From: Rhodobiaceae bacterium UBA4490
GTDB taxonomy: Bacteria > Pseudomonadota > Alphaproteobacteria > Parvibaculales > Parvibaculaceae
DNA length: 64,000 nucleotides
Direction of reading: 5' to 3'
NCBI GenBank assembly: GCA_002389665.1
Contig: DGNO01000006.1
Span: 6,393-70,392, forward strand
Part shown: positions 41,344 through 50,702 of the stretch, one piece after another
How positions within the stretch are numbered: position 1 is the first letter of the stretch
Layout: the number at the start of each line of letters is the position of its first letter
Position numbers and translations under genes: made by a program
The notes under the pieces: model-generated
What the model was told of the DNA's origin: nothing
The model's database searches: none
What the model saw: only the letters and a program-made list of their open reading frames with translations

Positions 41344-42867
41344 ATGCGTGATCTCGTACTCATTCTGGGGGACCAGCTTTCCCCCAGCCTTTCCAGCCTG
41401 CGCCGCACGGATAAGAGCCGGGCGCGCCTTCTCATGGCCGAGGTCATGGAAGAAGCCTCTTACGTGCCGCACCATAAAAAGAAACTCGCCTTCACTTTCT
41501 CGGCGATGCGCCATCACGGCGCCGCTTTGGAAAAGGCCGGCTGGCAGCTCACCTACCGCAAGCTGGAGGAAACGGGAAAGGAGGGCTCCCTTGCCCGCGA
41601 GGTTGCCCGCGCCGTTAAAGAACACCGCCCGCAGCGCCTGCTCATCACCGAGCCCGGCGAGTACAGGCTCAAAAAGGAAATGGAAAGCTGGGCGGAGCGC
41701 TTCTCGCTGCCCGTTGAGATTTGCCCCGACACCCGCTTCATCGCCTCCCATGAGGAGTTCGCCCAATGGGCGGCGGGGCGCAGGGAACTGCGCATGGAAT
41801 ATTTCTACCGCGAGATGCGCCGTAAAACGGGCCTTCTCATGGAAGGGGGCGAGCCTTGCGGCGGGAAATGGAATTTCGATGCGGAGAACCGAAAGTCCCT
41901 GCCCAAGGGCCAGCTTTTTGCCGGGCCCCAGCGCACCGCGCCGGACAAGACCACGCGGGACGTGCTGAAGCTCGTCGAAAAACGCTTTGCCGCCAATATG
42001 GGATCGCTATCGGATTTCTGGTTCGCCGTTACACGCGAGGAAGCGGAAACAGCCCGCAATCATTTTCTGAAAACGGCGCTGCCTCTCTTCGGTGATTACC
42101 AGGATGCGATGGCGCGGGAGGAGCGTTTTCTCGCTCATTCCGTTCTTTCAATCTATATGAATGCGGGCCTCCTCGATCCGCTCGAAACGGCAAAGGCGGC
42201 AGAAGCCGAATATAAAGCCGGGCGTGTGCCGCTCAACGCCGCCGAAGGCTTCATCCGTCAGATCATCGGCTGGCGCGAATATGTGCGCGGCATTTACTGG
42301 CAGCGCATGCCCGGCTACATCAAGGCCAATGCGCTGGGCGCCAAGCGCCCCCTGCCCGGTTTTTACTGGACCGGCGACACGCAGCTGGCCTGCCTGAAAG
42401 CGGCGATCGGCCAAACCATCGAAGAAGCCTATGCCCATCACATTCAGCGCCTGATGCTCACCGGTACCTTCGCGCTTCTCGCCGGAGTGCGCCCGCAGGA
42501 GCTGCATGAATGGTATCTTGCGGTCTATGCCGACGCCTATGAATGGGTGGAAGCGCCCAACACGCTCGGCATGAGCCAATATGCCGATGGCGGCCTGCTG
42601 GGCTCCAAGCCTTATGCGGCAAGCGGGGCCTATATCAACCGCATGTCGGATTATTGCAAAGCTTGCGCCTATAAAGTGAAAGAGAAGACGGGCGCGCAGG
42701 CCTGTCCCTTCAATTATCTTTATTGGGATTTTATAGCCCGCCACGAGGCCCGACTGAAGAGCAACCCGCGCATGGGCCCCATCTACCGGAACTGGACGCG
42801 CATGGAGGCGGATAAAAAGAAAGCCATCCGCGCCTCGGCCCGCGCCTTTCTGGAAAAACTCGCTTAA
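41344..42867 (+). CDS. phrB: FeS-type bacterial cryptochrome/photolyase (PhrB/CryB class)
   Basis: 507 residues. Cysteines C350, C438, C441 and C454 fall at the same numbers as the [4Fe-4S] ligands I recall for Agrobacterium PhrB, a (6-4) photolyase. The C-terminal motif SDYCKACAYKVKEKTG-AQACPFNYLYWDF is diagnostic. The N-terminal DUF523-like Rossmann domain (LVLILGDQLS) holds the antenna (lumazine in PhrB). The FAD region includes EGFIRQIIGWREYVRGIYW and WVEAPNTLGMSQYADGG. It repairs UV photoproducts with light. The stop codon overlaps that of a convergent DUF2256 gene. Confidence 0.92.
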   Translation: MRDLVLILGDQLSPSLSSLRRTDKSRARLLMAEVMEEASYVPHHKKKLAFTFSAMRHHGAALEKAGWQLTYRKLEETGKEGSLAREVARAVKEHRPQRLLITEPGEYRLKKEMESWAERFSLPVEICPDTRFIASHEEFAQWAAGRRELRMEYFYREMRRKTGLLMEGGEPCGGKWNFDAENRKSLPKGQLFAGPQRTAPDKTTRDVLKLVEKRFAANMGSLSDFWFAVTREEAETARNHFLKTALPLFGDYQDAMAREERFLAHSVLSIYMNAGLLDPLETAKAAEAEYKAGRVPLNAAEGFIRQIIGWREYVRGIYWQRMPGYIKANALGAKRPLPGFYWTGDTQLACLKAAIGQTIEEAYAHHIQRLMLTGTFALLAGVRPQELHEWYLAVYADAYEWVEAPNTLGMSQYADGGLLGSKPYAASGAYINRMSDYCKACAYKVKEKTGAQACPFNYLYWDFIARHEARLKSNPRMGPIYRNWTRMEADKKKAIRASARAFLEKLA

Positions 42868-43019
42868 GGGCGCGCCGGCCGCCGCACCCTCCCTGCCCGC
42901 TTGCAGCGCTCGGAACAATATTTCACCTCGTTCCAATCCCGCGCCCATTTACGCCGCCAGCTGAACGGGCGCGCGCAGGCAGTGCAAATCTTGGAAGGCA
43001 GGTCGCGTTTCTTTCTCAT
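42864..43019 (-). CDS. DUF2256 small zinc-ribbon-like protein
   Basis: 51 residues, below usual ORF limits. It reads MRKKRDLPSKICTACARPFS, then WRRKWARDWNEVKYCSERCK and a short basic tail: two pairs of cysteines (C-x2-C and C-x3-C) around W/R-rich sequence, the whole of the DUF2256 pattern. From general knowledge this family is often found next to FeS photolyases. Here it is convergent with one, and the two stops overlap by 4 bp. Probably metal-binding; function unknown. Confidence 0.85.
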   Translation of the reverse strand: MRKKRDLPSKICTACARPFSWRRKWARDWNEVKYCSERCKRAGRVRRPARP

Positions 43020-43031
43020 GGCAAAGAAATA

Positions 43032-43052
43032 GGCCGCGCACAGGGCGCGGCC
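43032..43052 (-). terminator. Hairpin between the hydrolase gene and DUF2256
   Basis: GGCCGCGC and GCGCGGCC are 8-bp perfect arms with a 5-nt loop, followed on the minus strand by TATTTCTTT. It lies 29 bp beyond the hydrolase stop and 13 bp before the DUF2256 start, so it may terminate the hydrolase message. Confidence 0.6.
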
Positions 43053-43080
43053 ATAGAAGCGCTTTTAAAAGAAGAGTGCC

Positions 43081-44031
43081 TTACTGCTTTTCCAGAAAAG
43101 CGCGCACATCCGCCGCGCTTTTCTCCGGCACTTCTTCCATGGCGATGTGACCGGCATTCTCATAGATCACAAGCGTGCTGTCCGAAATCGCCTCATCGAA
43201 CTTATGCGCGTTTTCGACCGGGATCAGATAATCCTTCTCGCCCCAGAGAATAAGCGTCGGCACATCGATCTCGCCAAGCCGGGCGGGCAGCACATCGTCT
43301 TTCATCCCGTAAAGGCCGAAGCGCTGCACCATCGCTTCCCGGTTGCCTTTGTAACGGTTGAGATCGGAATAGCGATCGATCATCTCTTCCGTCACGAGCG
43401 TGTCGTCCACGATGACGTTTTTCAGCCCGTCTTCCACCATCGCCCGCGAGCCCATATAGGGCATGAGGTCCTTGACGACAGGCGTCGAGGCCATGCGGAA
43501 GGCAAGCGGCACCTCACGGTCCGGCGACGCGGGAAAGCCGCCGGAGGAAACCAGAATGAGATGGGAGACTTTTTCCGGATAGGCGATGGTGTAATGCGCG
43601 GCAATGCCGCCGCCCATCGAATTTCCGCCAAGCGCAAAGCCGGTCAGGCCCAGCTCGCGCATCACCGCATCGAGAAACCCCACCATCGAGGCACGCGAAT
43701 AGTCATCACTCGGAATGGCCCCGGTCAGCCCATGTCCCGGCATATCGACGGTAATGATACGGAACGTATCGCCGAGCTCCTTCACCCAGGGCTCCCAGGT
43801 ATGGAGCGACGCATTGGAGCCATGCACAAGCACCAAGATCTTGCCGTTCATATTGCCCTGATCGCGGTAATGAGCGACGGCGCCGTCCGGCAGCTCCAGA
43901 AACTGAGACGGCGCCCCGGCATATTTGGCAAGGTCTTGCTTATCGAGCGCAGGCCGGAAAAGCAGAATGCCGAGCACCGCCACCGCCAACACGAGAAGGG
44001 CGGCAAGCCCGCCCAGAATTTTCTTGATCAT
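43081..44031 (-). CDS. Membrane-anchored alpha/beta hydrolase
   Basis: 316 residues. One N-terminal helix (ILGGLAALLVLAVAVLGILLF) anchors it, so the catalytic domain is probably periplasmic. Alpha/beta hydrolase motifs: LVHGSNASLHTWEPWVKEL (oxyanion), nucleophile elbow GGNSMGGG, acid in LILWGEKDYLIP, and His in YENAGHIAMEEVPEKS. Similar to haloperoxidase/MhpC-type enzymes; substrate unknown. It follows the HemY-like gene by 9 bp and may belong to that transcript. Confidence 0.85.
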   Translation of the reverse strand: MIKKILGGLAALLVLAVAVLGILLFRPALDKQDLAKYAGAPSQFLELPDGAVAHYRDQGNMNGKILVLVHGSNASLHTWEPWVKELGDTFRIITVDMPGHGLTGAIPSDDYSRASMVGFLDAVMRELGLTGFALGGNSMGGGIAAHYTIAYPEKVSHLILVSSGGFPASPDREVPLAFRMASTPVVKDLMPYMGSRAMVEDGLKNVIVDDTLVTEEMIDRYSDLNRYKGNREAMVQRFGLYGMKDDVLPARLGEIDVPTLILWGEKDYLIPVENAHKFDEAISDSTLVIYENAGHIAMEEVPEKSAADVRAFLEKQ

Positions 44032-44040
44032 CTCTCCCCC

Positions 44041-45624
44041 CTAATCGCCGAGCGGGCGCACCCATTTGACCGCGCCCCCCTCATCATCTTCATCCGCGCC
44101 CGGCCCCGGATCATCCGGCGGCGTCGGCAGAACTTCCGCCTCGTCCTTTTTCTGCGGGGCGGGCTGCACCGCGGCGGCAGGGCGCGCCGGCTCTTTTTCA
44201 ATGGGCGCCGTTTCGGCTTCACCGTCCGGCTCTTCGCGGCTTTCGGGCAGCGGCACAGAAGCGGAAGGGGCGGAAGGCGCGGCGGCAACCGGCACGATCA
44301 TGCTTTGCGGCACTTTCCATTCAAAGGCATCGAAGGCGCCCGTGCGCGGACAGACCGGCAGCCAGTCGGGGCTGACATAGCCATCGCTCACCCAGGCTTC
44401 ATCGCGCGGCGCATGGAGCGCGCGTGACAGCCAGTCCCGCGCCCGGCCTCTATTGCCGAATTGCCCGTCTTCAATCTCCGCCATCAATTCGCAAATGCGC
44501 ACGCTGGGCTCGCCCTCGGCGGAACTTTCGAGGAAATGACCAAGCGCGGCCCGCGCCGCTTCCCAGTCGCGCGCACCGATAGCGCCTTTGGCAAGCGCAA
44601 TACGGCTTTCCTTATGTTCGGGGTTTTGCGCGGCAAGCGCCTGGATATGGCGCTGGCGCTCGAAGGCGCTTTCATCCCGGTGCACGGTAAGAAAGGTTTC
44701 GAAAAGCTCCGGATGCGGAGAAAAAGTCCAAGCCCGCTCGATAAGACGCGCTGCCTTGCGCGCTTTTCCATCCCCTGCATAAAGCCGCGCGGCAAGAGCA
44801 ACGCCCGGCGCAAAGGCAGGCTCCATCTCCACCGCCTGGGAAACAGTGTTCAAAGCCTCGGCGCGGTGCGCCTTGCCGCTCTCCGACATATCCTCGCGGG
44901 CCTCCGCCACAATCTCACGCGCTTTGGCGGTGAGCAGCACGGCGCGGCGGCGGCGCGCCTTATCGCGCGGCACAAGACCGCCCGAGACCATTTTATCCAG
45001 CGTCTTCAGCGCGCCGTCCCAGTCCCCCTCGAAGGTTTCAAGCTGAAACACCGCATCCCCGGCCCAGCCGGTGCGCGGGGCTTCTTCCTGCGCGGCGCGG
45101 GCATGAAAAAGCGCGGCAACGGGATCGCCTGCCCGCTGCGCCTGAATGAAAAGCCCGCGGTGACCGATGACGGAGGTTTCCTTATCCTCCAGCATGGCGG
45201 CGAAATGCCGCTTGGCATCCTCGCTATCCCCTTCAAGCTGCGCGGCTTGCGCGGAAAGCAACATGGTCAAAGGCGGACGGCCAAGGAGCCGTTCGGCCTG
45301 CGCGGCGCGCAGCCGCGCCTCGCGCGCATCGCCGGCCGCCACCGCCACCATGCCTTTGGTGAGCGCCAGATAGCCTTTGCGCTCCCGGCGCACAGCGATG
45401 AAGGCATAAAGATCGCGCGGCGAGCGGAAAAGCCGGCGCGTCATCTGCCAGAGATAGACAAGCCCGCCCGCCAAAAGCGCGATGATGCCCGCGCCCACCA
45501 CGAAACTGGTGCGGATTTCATAGCCGCGCCAATGGACGACAAGATCGCCCGGTTCCTGCGCGAGCCATATCGCACCGGCGGAAAGCAGCGCGAGAACGAG
45601 AAATATAATCAGCACACGGCGCAT
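44041..45624 (-). CDS. HemY-like N-terminal domain TPR membrane protein
   Basis: 527 residues from MRRVLIIFLVLALLSAG; an ATG 8 codons earlier overlaps the preceding gene. Two N-terminal helices (3-21 and 39-60) enclose the HemY_N pattern (GDLVVHWRGYEIRTSF), followed by TPR-like helical repeats (LLGRPPLTMLLSAQAAQLEGDSEDAKRHFAAML and so on). The tail is a long acidic/Pro-rich region. The name HemY comes from the operon position with hemC and hemD; the protein is not the protoporphyrinogen oxidase. Inner-membrane scaffold, exact role unknown. Confidence 0.85.
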   Translation of the reverse strand: MRRVLIIFLVLALLSAGAIWLAQEPGDLVVHWRGYEIRTSFVVGAGIIALLAGGLVYLWQMTRRLFRSPRDLYAFIAVRRERKGYLALTKGMVAVAAGDAREARLRAAQAERLLGRPPLTMLLSAQAAQLEGDSEDAKRHFAAMLEDKETSVIGHRGLFIQAQRAGDPVAALFHARAAQEEAPRTGWAGDAVFQLETFEGDWDGALKTLDKMVSGGLVPRDKARRRRAVLLTAKAREIVAEAREDMSESGKAHRAEALNTVSQAVEMEPAFAPGVALAARLYAGDGKARKAARLIERAWTFSPHPELFETFLTVHRDESAFERQRHIQALAAQNPEHKESRIALAKGAIGARDWEAARAALGHFLESSAEGEPSVRICELMAEIEDGQFGNRGRARDWLSRALHAPRDEAWVSDGYVSPDWLPVCPRTGAFDAFEWKVPQSMIVPVAAAPSAPSASVPLPESREEPDGEAETAPIEKEPARPAAAVQPAPQKKDEAEVLPTPPDDPGPGADEDDEGGAVKWVRPLGD

Positions 45625-45640
45625 TGTCTCACCCGCTCTC

Positions 45641-46963
45641 TTATCCATTCTCTGCGGTAATGCTTGCCATGACCGCCGTCTGCAGCGCGCCGATCAGCGC
45701 CGCGCCCCGAAGGCGCGCCTCGGCAGCCTGAAGCCAGGGCGCAGCCGCCTCGCCCGCAGGCCCGCTTAATGCCTGGCCGGCTTCCACCGCGCCTTTCAGA
45801 TTATCTTCGCCAAGGCGCTGCTCCATCCGGGCAAGCACGGCTTCCGTACTTTCCCCTTCCACATCCCCCTGGCGGCGCACGGTGACGAGCGCGCTTGCAT
45901 TCGCGGCAAGCTTCTCCCAAAGCCCGTCCGCGCCCTCCGTTTTTTCCGCATGAAGGACACGGCCCGCAAGATCGGGGAACCGCTGCTTGAGCGTTGCAAG
46001 CGAGGGCACGCCTTTTTCGGCTGCTTCTGCAAGCGCCTCGATATCGGGGCGCTCGCCCGTCACGGCCTTGATCGCTTCAAGCTCGCTTGCAAAGGGCTGG
46101 CCGCTTTCAAAAGCGCGCGCGAGCCCGGCAAGCGCGGTGCCGAGCGCGGCTTTTTCCGCGCCCGAGGGCTCATTGACCTTTTCGGTGAGCACGGAAAGCT
46201 TTCCGCTTAAATCGGCCACTTGCGGGCCGAGCGCGCCGATCCCGGTTTCAAGCGCATCGAGGCGGCGGTCATTCGCGCCGACATTCGCGGCAAGATCGGC
46301 AGGCGGCAATTGCAGGCGCAGCGCATCGAGCTGGCCCTGCAGATCGGCAATCCCGGCTTTAAGCTCGGCAAGCCGTGCATCGCGCGTAGCGGCCACTTCT
46401 TCAAAGCGGCTGTCGATCGCGGCAAGGCGGCTTTCCACCTTGCGCGCCTCCTGCTGGAGCGCTGAAAGATTTTCTTCGATGCCGGTCACCCGTTCCGGCT
46501 CGAGCGCGCCGAGATCTTCTTCGAAGCGGCTCATCTGCGTGCCAAGGCGCGAGGTCTCCGAGCGGGTGAAATCCATCGCCGCGGCAAGACGGGATTCGAC
46601 ACTGGCAAGCCTGTCGCCGTCCCCTTCGAAAGCGCCGGGAAGCGCGCCGGAAAAATGCAGGAAGGCGCCGAGCGCCACCGCGCCGATGAGCCCGCCGCCA
46701 AGACCTGCGGCAAGGACCGGGCCGAGCGCGCCGGAAGCGCCATTGGAAGACGGAGAAGGCGGTGCTTTAGAAGAGCCCTCGCCGCGCGCTGCTTCATCTT
46801 CGCGCACTTCTTCGGCTTCTCCTTCGATGATGCGCGGATCGTCCTCGCGGCGCTTGCTGCCCGCCTTCGCCTTCTGGCCGGGACGCAAAATCTCCGGATC
46901 GCCCGATGCGCCTCCATTTTGCGCTTTATCCTGCGGTCCGCCCTTATCCGTCTCGTCGCTCAT
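45641..46963 (-). CDS. COG4223/mitofilin-like coiled-coil membrane protein
   Basis: 440 residues from MSDETDKGG with AAGGAG upstream; the frame extends further but overlaps hemD. An acidic, low-complexity N-terminus, one helix (LGPVLAAGLGGGLIGAVALGAFLHF, about 83-107), then long coiled-coil (VESRLAAAMDFTRSETSRLGTQMSRF and on), and a C-terminal helical domain. This is the alphaproteobacterial relative of the MICOS protein Mic60, found between hemD and hemY. From family knowledge it can bend membranes. Confidence 0.83.
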   Translation of the reverse strand: MSDETDKGGPQDKAQNGGASGDPEILRPGQKAKAGSKRREDDPRIIEGEAEEVREDEAARGEGSSKAPPSPSSNGASGALGPVLAAGLGGGLIGAVALGAFLHFSGALPGAFEGDGDRLASVESRLAAAMDFTRSETSRLGTQMSRFEEDLGALEPERVTGIEENLSALQQEARKVESRLAAIDSRFEEVAATRDARLAELKAGIADLQGQLDALRLQLPPADLAANVGANDRRLDALETGIGALGPQVADLSGKLSVLTEKVNEPSGAEKAALGTALAGLARAFESGQPFASELEAIKAVTGERPDIEALAEAAEKGVPSLATLKQRFPDLAGRVLHAEKTEGADGLWEKLAANASALVTVRRQGDVEGESTEAVLARMEQRLGEDNLKGAVEAGQALSGPAGEAAAPWLQAAEARLRGAALIGALQTAVMASITAENG

Positions 46964-47051
46964 CCCAACTCCTTCCAAGACCGGCTCCTGCCTGCCGCAC
47001 CGGTGGCTACACCATAGCCGTTTTTCCGCGCCAAAACCTCCCGCAATGCGC

Positions 47052-47762
47052 TTAAGCCAGAAGATCGAGCAGCGCGTCCTCATTGGGCGCACCCGCCACG
47101 GCAAAATCGCGGAAGGGAAGCCCCTCCAGCACGTCCCGGATACCCGGCGCCAGACAATAAGCGCGGGCAGAGGCGAGAAAACCCGTCAGCCCTTCTTCTT
47201 CACATAAACGCCGGAAAATCTCACCCGTGCGGCGGGAATAAAAAAGCACGCCCTCGATACGGCCCGCACGCAGCGCTTCGGCCGCCGCTGCCGGAAAAGT
47301 GTCCGCGCCAGCCGCCTCGTAAAGCACGGCCCGTTCGACTTCAAAACCGTCCGCCTCCAGCCAGGCTTTAAGGTCCCCGGCAATCACCGCCCCTGAAATA
47401 TGGATAAGCCGCCCGCCGCCCGACGCGCAGCGCGCGCGGGCAAGCGCGGCGAGCGCTTTGGCATCGCCCTCCCCTTCCAGCACGGTTTTAAAACCGGCTT
47501 CGGCGGCAAGCGCTGCCGTTGTCGGCCCGACGGCAAGAAGCGGCACGTCCAGCCAGGCGCTTAAATCGGCGCGGCGGGCAAAGGCGCGGATGCCGTTGGC
47601 ACTGGTTGCCAGAAGCGCCTGCACGCCCGCCCGTTCCAGGGGCTTTTCCGGGTGATAGCGGATGGTCAGAAGCGGCGCGCATAGCGCCTCATGGCCAAGG
47701 TCCTGCAGCCGGGCCTCAAGCGCCGCGCCGTCTTCCTCGGGTCTTGTGACCAGCAGTCGCAC
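47052..47762 (-). CDS. hemD: Uroporphyrinogen-III synthase
   Basis: 236 residues. Low sequence conservation is normal for HemD; recognisable are LLVTRPEEDGAALEARL at the start, TSANGIRAFARR, LLAVGPTTAALAAEAGF, the linker GGRLIHISGAVIAGDL, and VLFYSRRTGEIFRRL in the second lobe. It converts hydroxymethylbilane to uroporphyrinogen III with ring D inversion. It lies 29 bp after hemC, as in many proteobacteria. Confidence 0.9.
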   Translation of the reverse strand: MRLLVTRPEEDGAALEARLQDLGHEALCAPLLTIRYHPEKPLERAGVQALLATSANGIRAFARRADLSAWLDVPLLAVGPTTAALAAEAGFKTVLEGEGDAKALAALARARCASGGGRLIHISGAVIAGDLKAWLEADGFEVERAVLYEAAGADTFPAAAAEALRAGRIEGVLFYSRRTGEIFRRLCEEEGLTGFLASARAYCLAPGIRDVLEGLPFRDFAVAGAPNEDALLDLLA

Positions 47763-47791
47763 CTGCGCCCTCCCTTGGCGGGGCTGAAAGC

Positions 47792-48721
47792 CTAATGCGT
47801 GATGGCGGCCATGAAATCGGGCCCGGCCTGCTCTTTCAAGGCGCGGGCGGCGGCTGCCCCGAGAAGTGCGGCCTCGGCAGCCGCCCCGTCGGATTCGCAG
47901 CCCAGTTTCTCCGAGCCGTCCGGCTTCACGATCTCGCCGCGGAAATGAATGATCCCGTCTTCCAGCATCGCATAGCCTGCGATCGGGGTGCGGCAGGAGC
48001 CGTCGAGCTCTTTCAAAAAGGCCCGCTCGGCGGCCATGCAGATCGCCGTTTCCTCGTGATTAAGTGGGGCGAGCATATCGGCCAGCGCCTCATCATCCAC
48101 CCGCCGCTCGATGCCGATAATCCCTTGGGCAATGGCGGGCAGCATTTCTTCGGGCGAAAGCGGCTGCGTGGCGGTGGCCAGCATGTCGAGCCTTGTGAGC
48201 CCGGCCATGGCGAGCAAAGTGCCGTCGGCCACTTCATCGGCGAGCTTGCGCATGCGCGTTTGCACATTGCCGCGGAAGGGCACGATCTCGAGATCCGGCC
48301 GGTTGATCAGCATTTGGGCAGCCCGGCGCAGCGAAGAGGTACCGAAACGCGCGCCCTCCGGCAGCTCGTCGATGGAGCCGTATTTCAGACTGATAAAGGC
48401 ATCGCGCGGGTCCTCGCGCTCCAGCACGCAGTCGATGATCAGCCCGTCGGGCAGCACGGTCGGCATGTCCTTCATGGAATGGACGGCCAGATCGATGCGG
48501 TTTTCGGCCAGCGCTTCCTCGATTTCCTTGGTGAAGAGCCCCTTGCCGCCGATTTCCATCAGTTGGCGGTCCTGGAATTTGTCCGCCGTGGTCTGGATGA
48601 TTTCCAGCACCACATCCTCTTCGCCGAGCCCGTGATGGGCGCGCAGACGGTTTGCCACCGTTTCCGCCTGAATGAGAGCGAGTTTGGAGCCGCGGGTGCC
48701 GATGCGAATAGGACGTTGCAT
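47792..48721 (-). CDS. hemC: Porphobilinogen deaminase (hydroxymethylbilane synthase)
   Basis: 309 residues from MQRPIRIGTRGSKLALIQ; an in-frame ATG 33 bp upstream is less likely. The dipyrromethane cofactor Cys is C243 (ELDGSCRTPIAGYA). Other motifs: GGKGLFTKEIEEALAENRIDLAVHSMKDMP, GTSSLRRAAQ, RGNVQTRMRKL and AQGIIGIE. Cytoplasmic, third step of the tetrapyrrole pathway. Divergent from tsaD, a common arrangement in alphaproteobacteria. Confidence 0.95.
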   Translation of the reverse strand: MQRPIRIGTRGSKLALIQAETVANRLRAHHGLGEEDVVLEIIQTTADKFQDRQLMEIGGKGLFTKEIEEALAENRIDLAVHSMKDMPTVLPDGLIIDCVLEREDPRDAFISLKYGSIDELPEGARFGTSSLRRAAQMLINRPDLEIVPFRGNVQTRMRKLADEVADGTLLAMAGLTRLDMLATATQPLSPEEMLPAIAQGIIGIERRVDDEALADMLAPLNHEETAICMAAERAFLKELDGSCRTPIAGYAMLEDGIIHFRGEIVKPDGSEKLGCESDGAAAEAALLGAAAARALKEQAGPDFMAAITH

Positions 48722-48864
48722 AGATGAAGCCGTGAGTGCTAGAGCGTGAACCAACTGGACCGGCCCCTTATACAGCCTTGGCCCCTAAATAACAGGGAGC
48801 ATCGGCATCACTTTATAAGGGCACCTCGAAATGCGCCTTTCTCAAGAGGCTGGATGGCGGCGCG

Positions 48865-49920
48865 ATGACCCTCTCCCGCGATATGATCGTTCTGGGCCTG
48901 GAAACAAGCTGCGATGAAACCGCCGCGGCCATTGTGCGCCGGCGCGCCGACGGCACGGGCGAGCTTCTGGCCAATCAGATCCTCAGCCAGATGGACCATG
49001 CAGCTTATGGCGGGGTGGTGCCCGAGTTGGCCGCCCGCGCCCATGTCACCCATCTCGACGCCCTGATTGCTGCCGCTCTTAGCGAAGCAAAGCTCGATTT
49101 TACCGATCTTGACGGGATTGCCGCGACCGCCGGTCCCGGCCTGATCGGCGGGGTTCTCGTCGGACTTATGACCGCCAAGGGCCTTGCCTTTGCCCATGGC
49201 CTGCCGCTGATCGGCGTCAATCACCTGGAAGGCCATGCTCTGACGGCCCGGCTGACGGACGAGGCGCCCTTTCCCTATCTCCTCCTTCTCGTCTCCGGCG
49301 GCCATTGCCAGCTTTTGGTGGTGGAAGGGGTCGGGCGCTATGAGCGCCTCGGCGCAACCATCGACGATGCGGTGGGCGAGGCTTTCGATAAGACGGCTAA
49401 AATGATGGGGCTCGGCTTTCCGGGCGGGCCGGCCGTGGAAAAAGCCGCGGCTAGCGGCGATGCCACCCGCTTTGCCCTGCCCCGCCCGCTGACCGGGCGG
49501 GAAGGCTGTGATTTTTCCTTCTCCGGCCTTAAAACCGCCGTGCGCAAAGCACTGCTCGATCTGGAGGAAGTCGGCCCGCATGATAAAGCCGACCTTGCCG
49601 CCTCCTTCCAAAAGGCAGTGGGCGATATTCTGGCCCGGCAGACCGGCAAGGCGCTGGAGATGGCAGGCGCCCGCCTCGGCCCCACCCCCCGCCTTGTGGT
49701 GGCAGGCGGCGTCGCCGCGAACCGCTATTTGCGCACGCGTCTTGAAGAGCTCTGCCAGGAGCGCGGCGCGCAGCTCATCGTGCCGCCGCCGAAACTTTGC
49801 ACCGATAACGGCGCGATGATCGCCTGGGCCGGGGCCGAGCGCCTGGCCCTCGGACTTTCCGATCCGCTGGATATAGCCGCCCGCGCCCGCTGGCCGCTCA
49901 CCGAACTCGCAGCTTCCTAA
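48865..49920 (+). CDS. tsaD: tRNA N6-threonylcarbamoyladenosine transferase TsaD
   Basis: 351 residues. ASKHA-fold motifs: [22 protein letters not shown] with the metal-binding His pair, [40 protein letters not shown] and [11 protein letters not shown]. It forms the t6A modification at A37 of ANN-decoding tRNAs, together with TsaB, TsaC and TsaE. In relatives gpsA usually follows; here about 1.8 kb of other genes intervene. Confidence 0.95.
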   Translation: MTLSRDMIVLGLETSCDETAAAIVRRRADGTGELLANQILSQMDHAAYGGVVPELAARAHVTHLDALIAAALSEAKLDFTDLDGIAATAGPGLIGGVLVGLMTAKGLAFAHGLPLIGVNHLEGHALTARLTDEAPFPYLLLLVSGGHCQLLVVEGVGRYERLGATIDDAVGEAFDKTAKMMGLGFPGGPAVEKAAASGDATRFALPRPLTGREGCDFSFSGLKTAVRKALLDLEEVGPHDKADLAASFQKAVGDILARQTGKALEMAGARLGPTPRLVVAGGVAANRYLRTRLEELCQERGAQLIVPPPKLCTDNGAMIAWAGAERLALGLSDPLDIAARARWPLTELAAS

Positions 49921-49935
49921 AGGCCCACCCCGCAT

Positions 49936-49964
49936 AAAAAAAGCGCCGGCTAAAAAGCCGGCGC
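49936..49964 (-). terminator. Terminator of the 36-residue peptide gene
   Basis: GCGCCGGC and GCCGGCGC make a perfect 8-bp stem with a TAAAAA loop. On the minus strand seven T follow. On the plus strand there is no T-run, so it mainly serves the leftward transcript from the peptide gene; it may also protect the tsaD 3' end. Confidence 0.85.
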
Positions 49965-50097
49965 CAAGGTCTGAGCTTGGGGCTCAGGGGGGGTGCCAGG
50001 CCCTCCGTCAATAAGGGGGGAGGGGAGAGAGGGCCCGGCGGGGGATCGGAGGAAACAGACTGGTATTCTCAGAGCGCACTGCAACAAAGCAGCCGGA

Positions 50098-50208
50098 TTA
50101 AGCGACCTGCGCGGCCACCTGGCCGATGAAAAGCAGGGCATAGGCGCCGAGGACAACGCCGACGAAGGTCTGAGGATTGGCCAGCTGATGAAGATTGATG
50201 TTCAGCAT
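50098..50208 (-). CDS. 36-residue single-helix membrane peptide
   Basis: A short ORF reading MLNINLHQLANPQTFVGVVL, then GAYALLFIGQVAAQVA. One hydrophobic helix spans about residues 14-34. The start has a good site (AGGGAGCATCCC before ATG), and the message ends in a strong rho-independent terminator 130 bp on. SD, helix and terminator together argue for a real gene, although similarity cannot be judged at this length. Function unknown; small single-helix peptides often tune membrane enzymes. Confidence 0.6.
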   Translation of the reverse strand: MLNINLHQLANPQTFVGVVLGAYALLFIGQVAAQVA

Positions 50209-50702
50209 GGGATGCTCCCTGAAGGTCAATATCGCTATCAAACTCGTTTCAAAACTTGCTCGCGGGGCGGGTTCCAAGCCTTTCCGTCCTGCGATGAAAG
50301 GGATATGGGAGCCCTTGAATGAAAAACAATGAATGAAATCGATTTTATTCAGCGTTCATTCCATATTTTTTGTGCGATGCACAAAAACTGGCGGAGAACT
50401 GGGCTTTTCACCAACGCTGCCCGGCCAAAAAATTTTCACCGCCAAGGCCGATTCACCGCTTGAACGGGATCGGGTGGGCGCATCGCGCCGCCACGGTAAA
50501 AGCGCCGCAGGGACGCTCACCGATTCCGCTTGTGTTTCCGCGCAGCGAGGCGCAATGTGGATAAGCCAGTTTCGAGCGCTAGGTCATCTCTGCTTCGTAT
50601 CGGCCTTCAAGGCGACCCGAGCTATTTGCCCCGAAAACTTGAGCTGCCGTCATCTGCCCGTCGGGCATGTGACTTCTACAATATTTTTGAAAGCGAAAAT
50701 CT
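50209..50702. other. 494-bp intergenic region upstream of cspA
   Basis: The left part must contain the promoter of the 36-residue peptide; the right part should contain the cspA promoter and long 5' leader. A TACAAT at 50677-50682 could be a -10 element but would leave only a short leader. A 130-codon plus-strand frame (50333-50722) runs into cspA but has no protein-like pattern. Composition is less GC-rich than the flanks. Confidence 0.5.
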
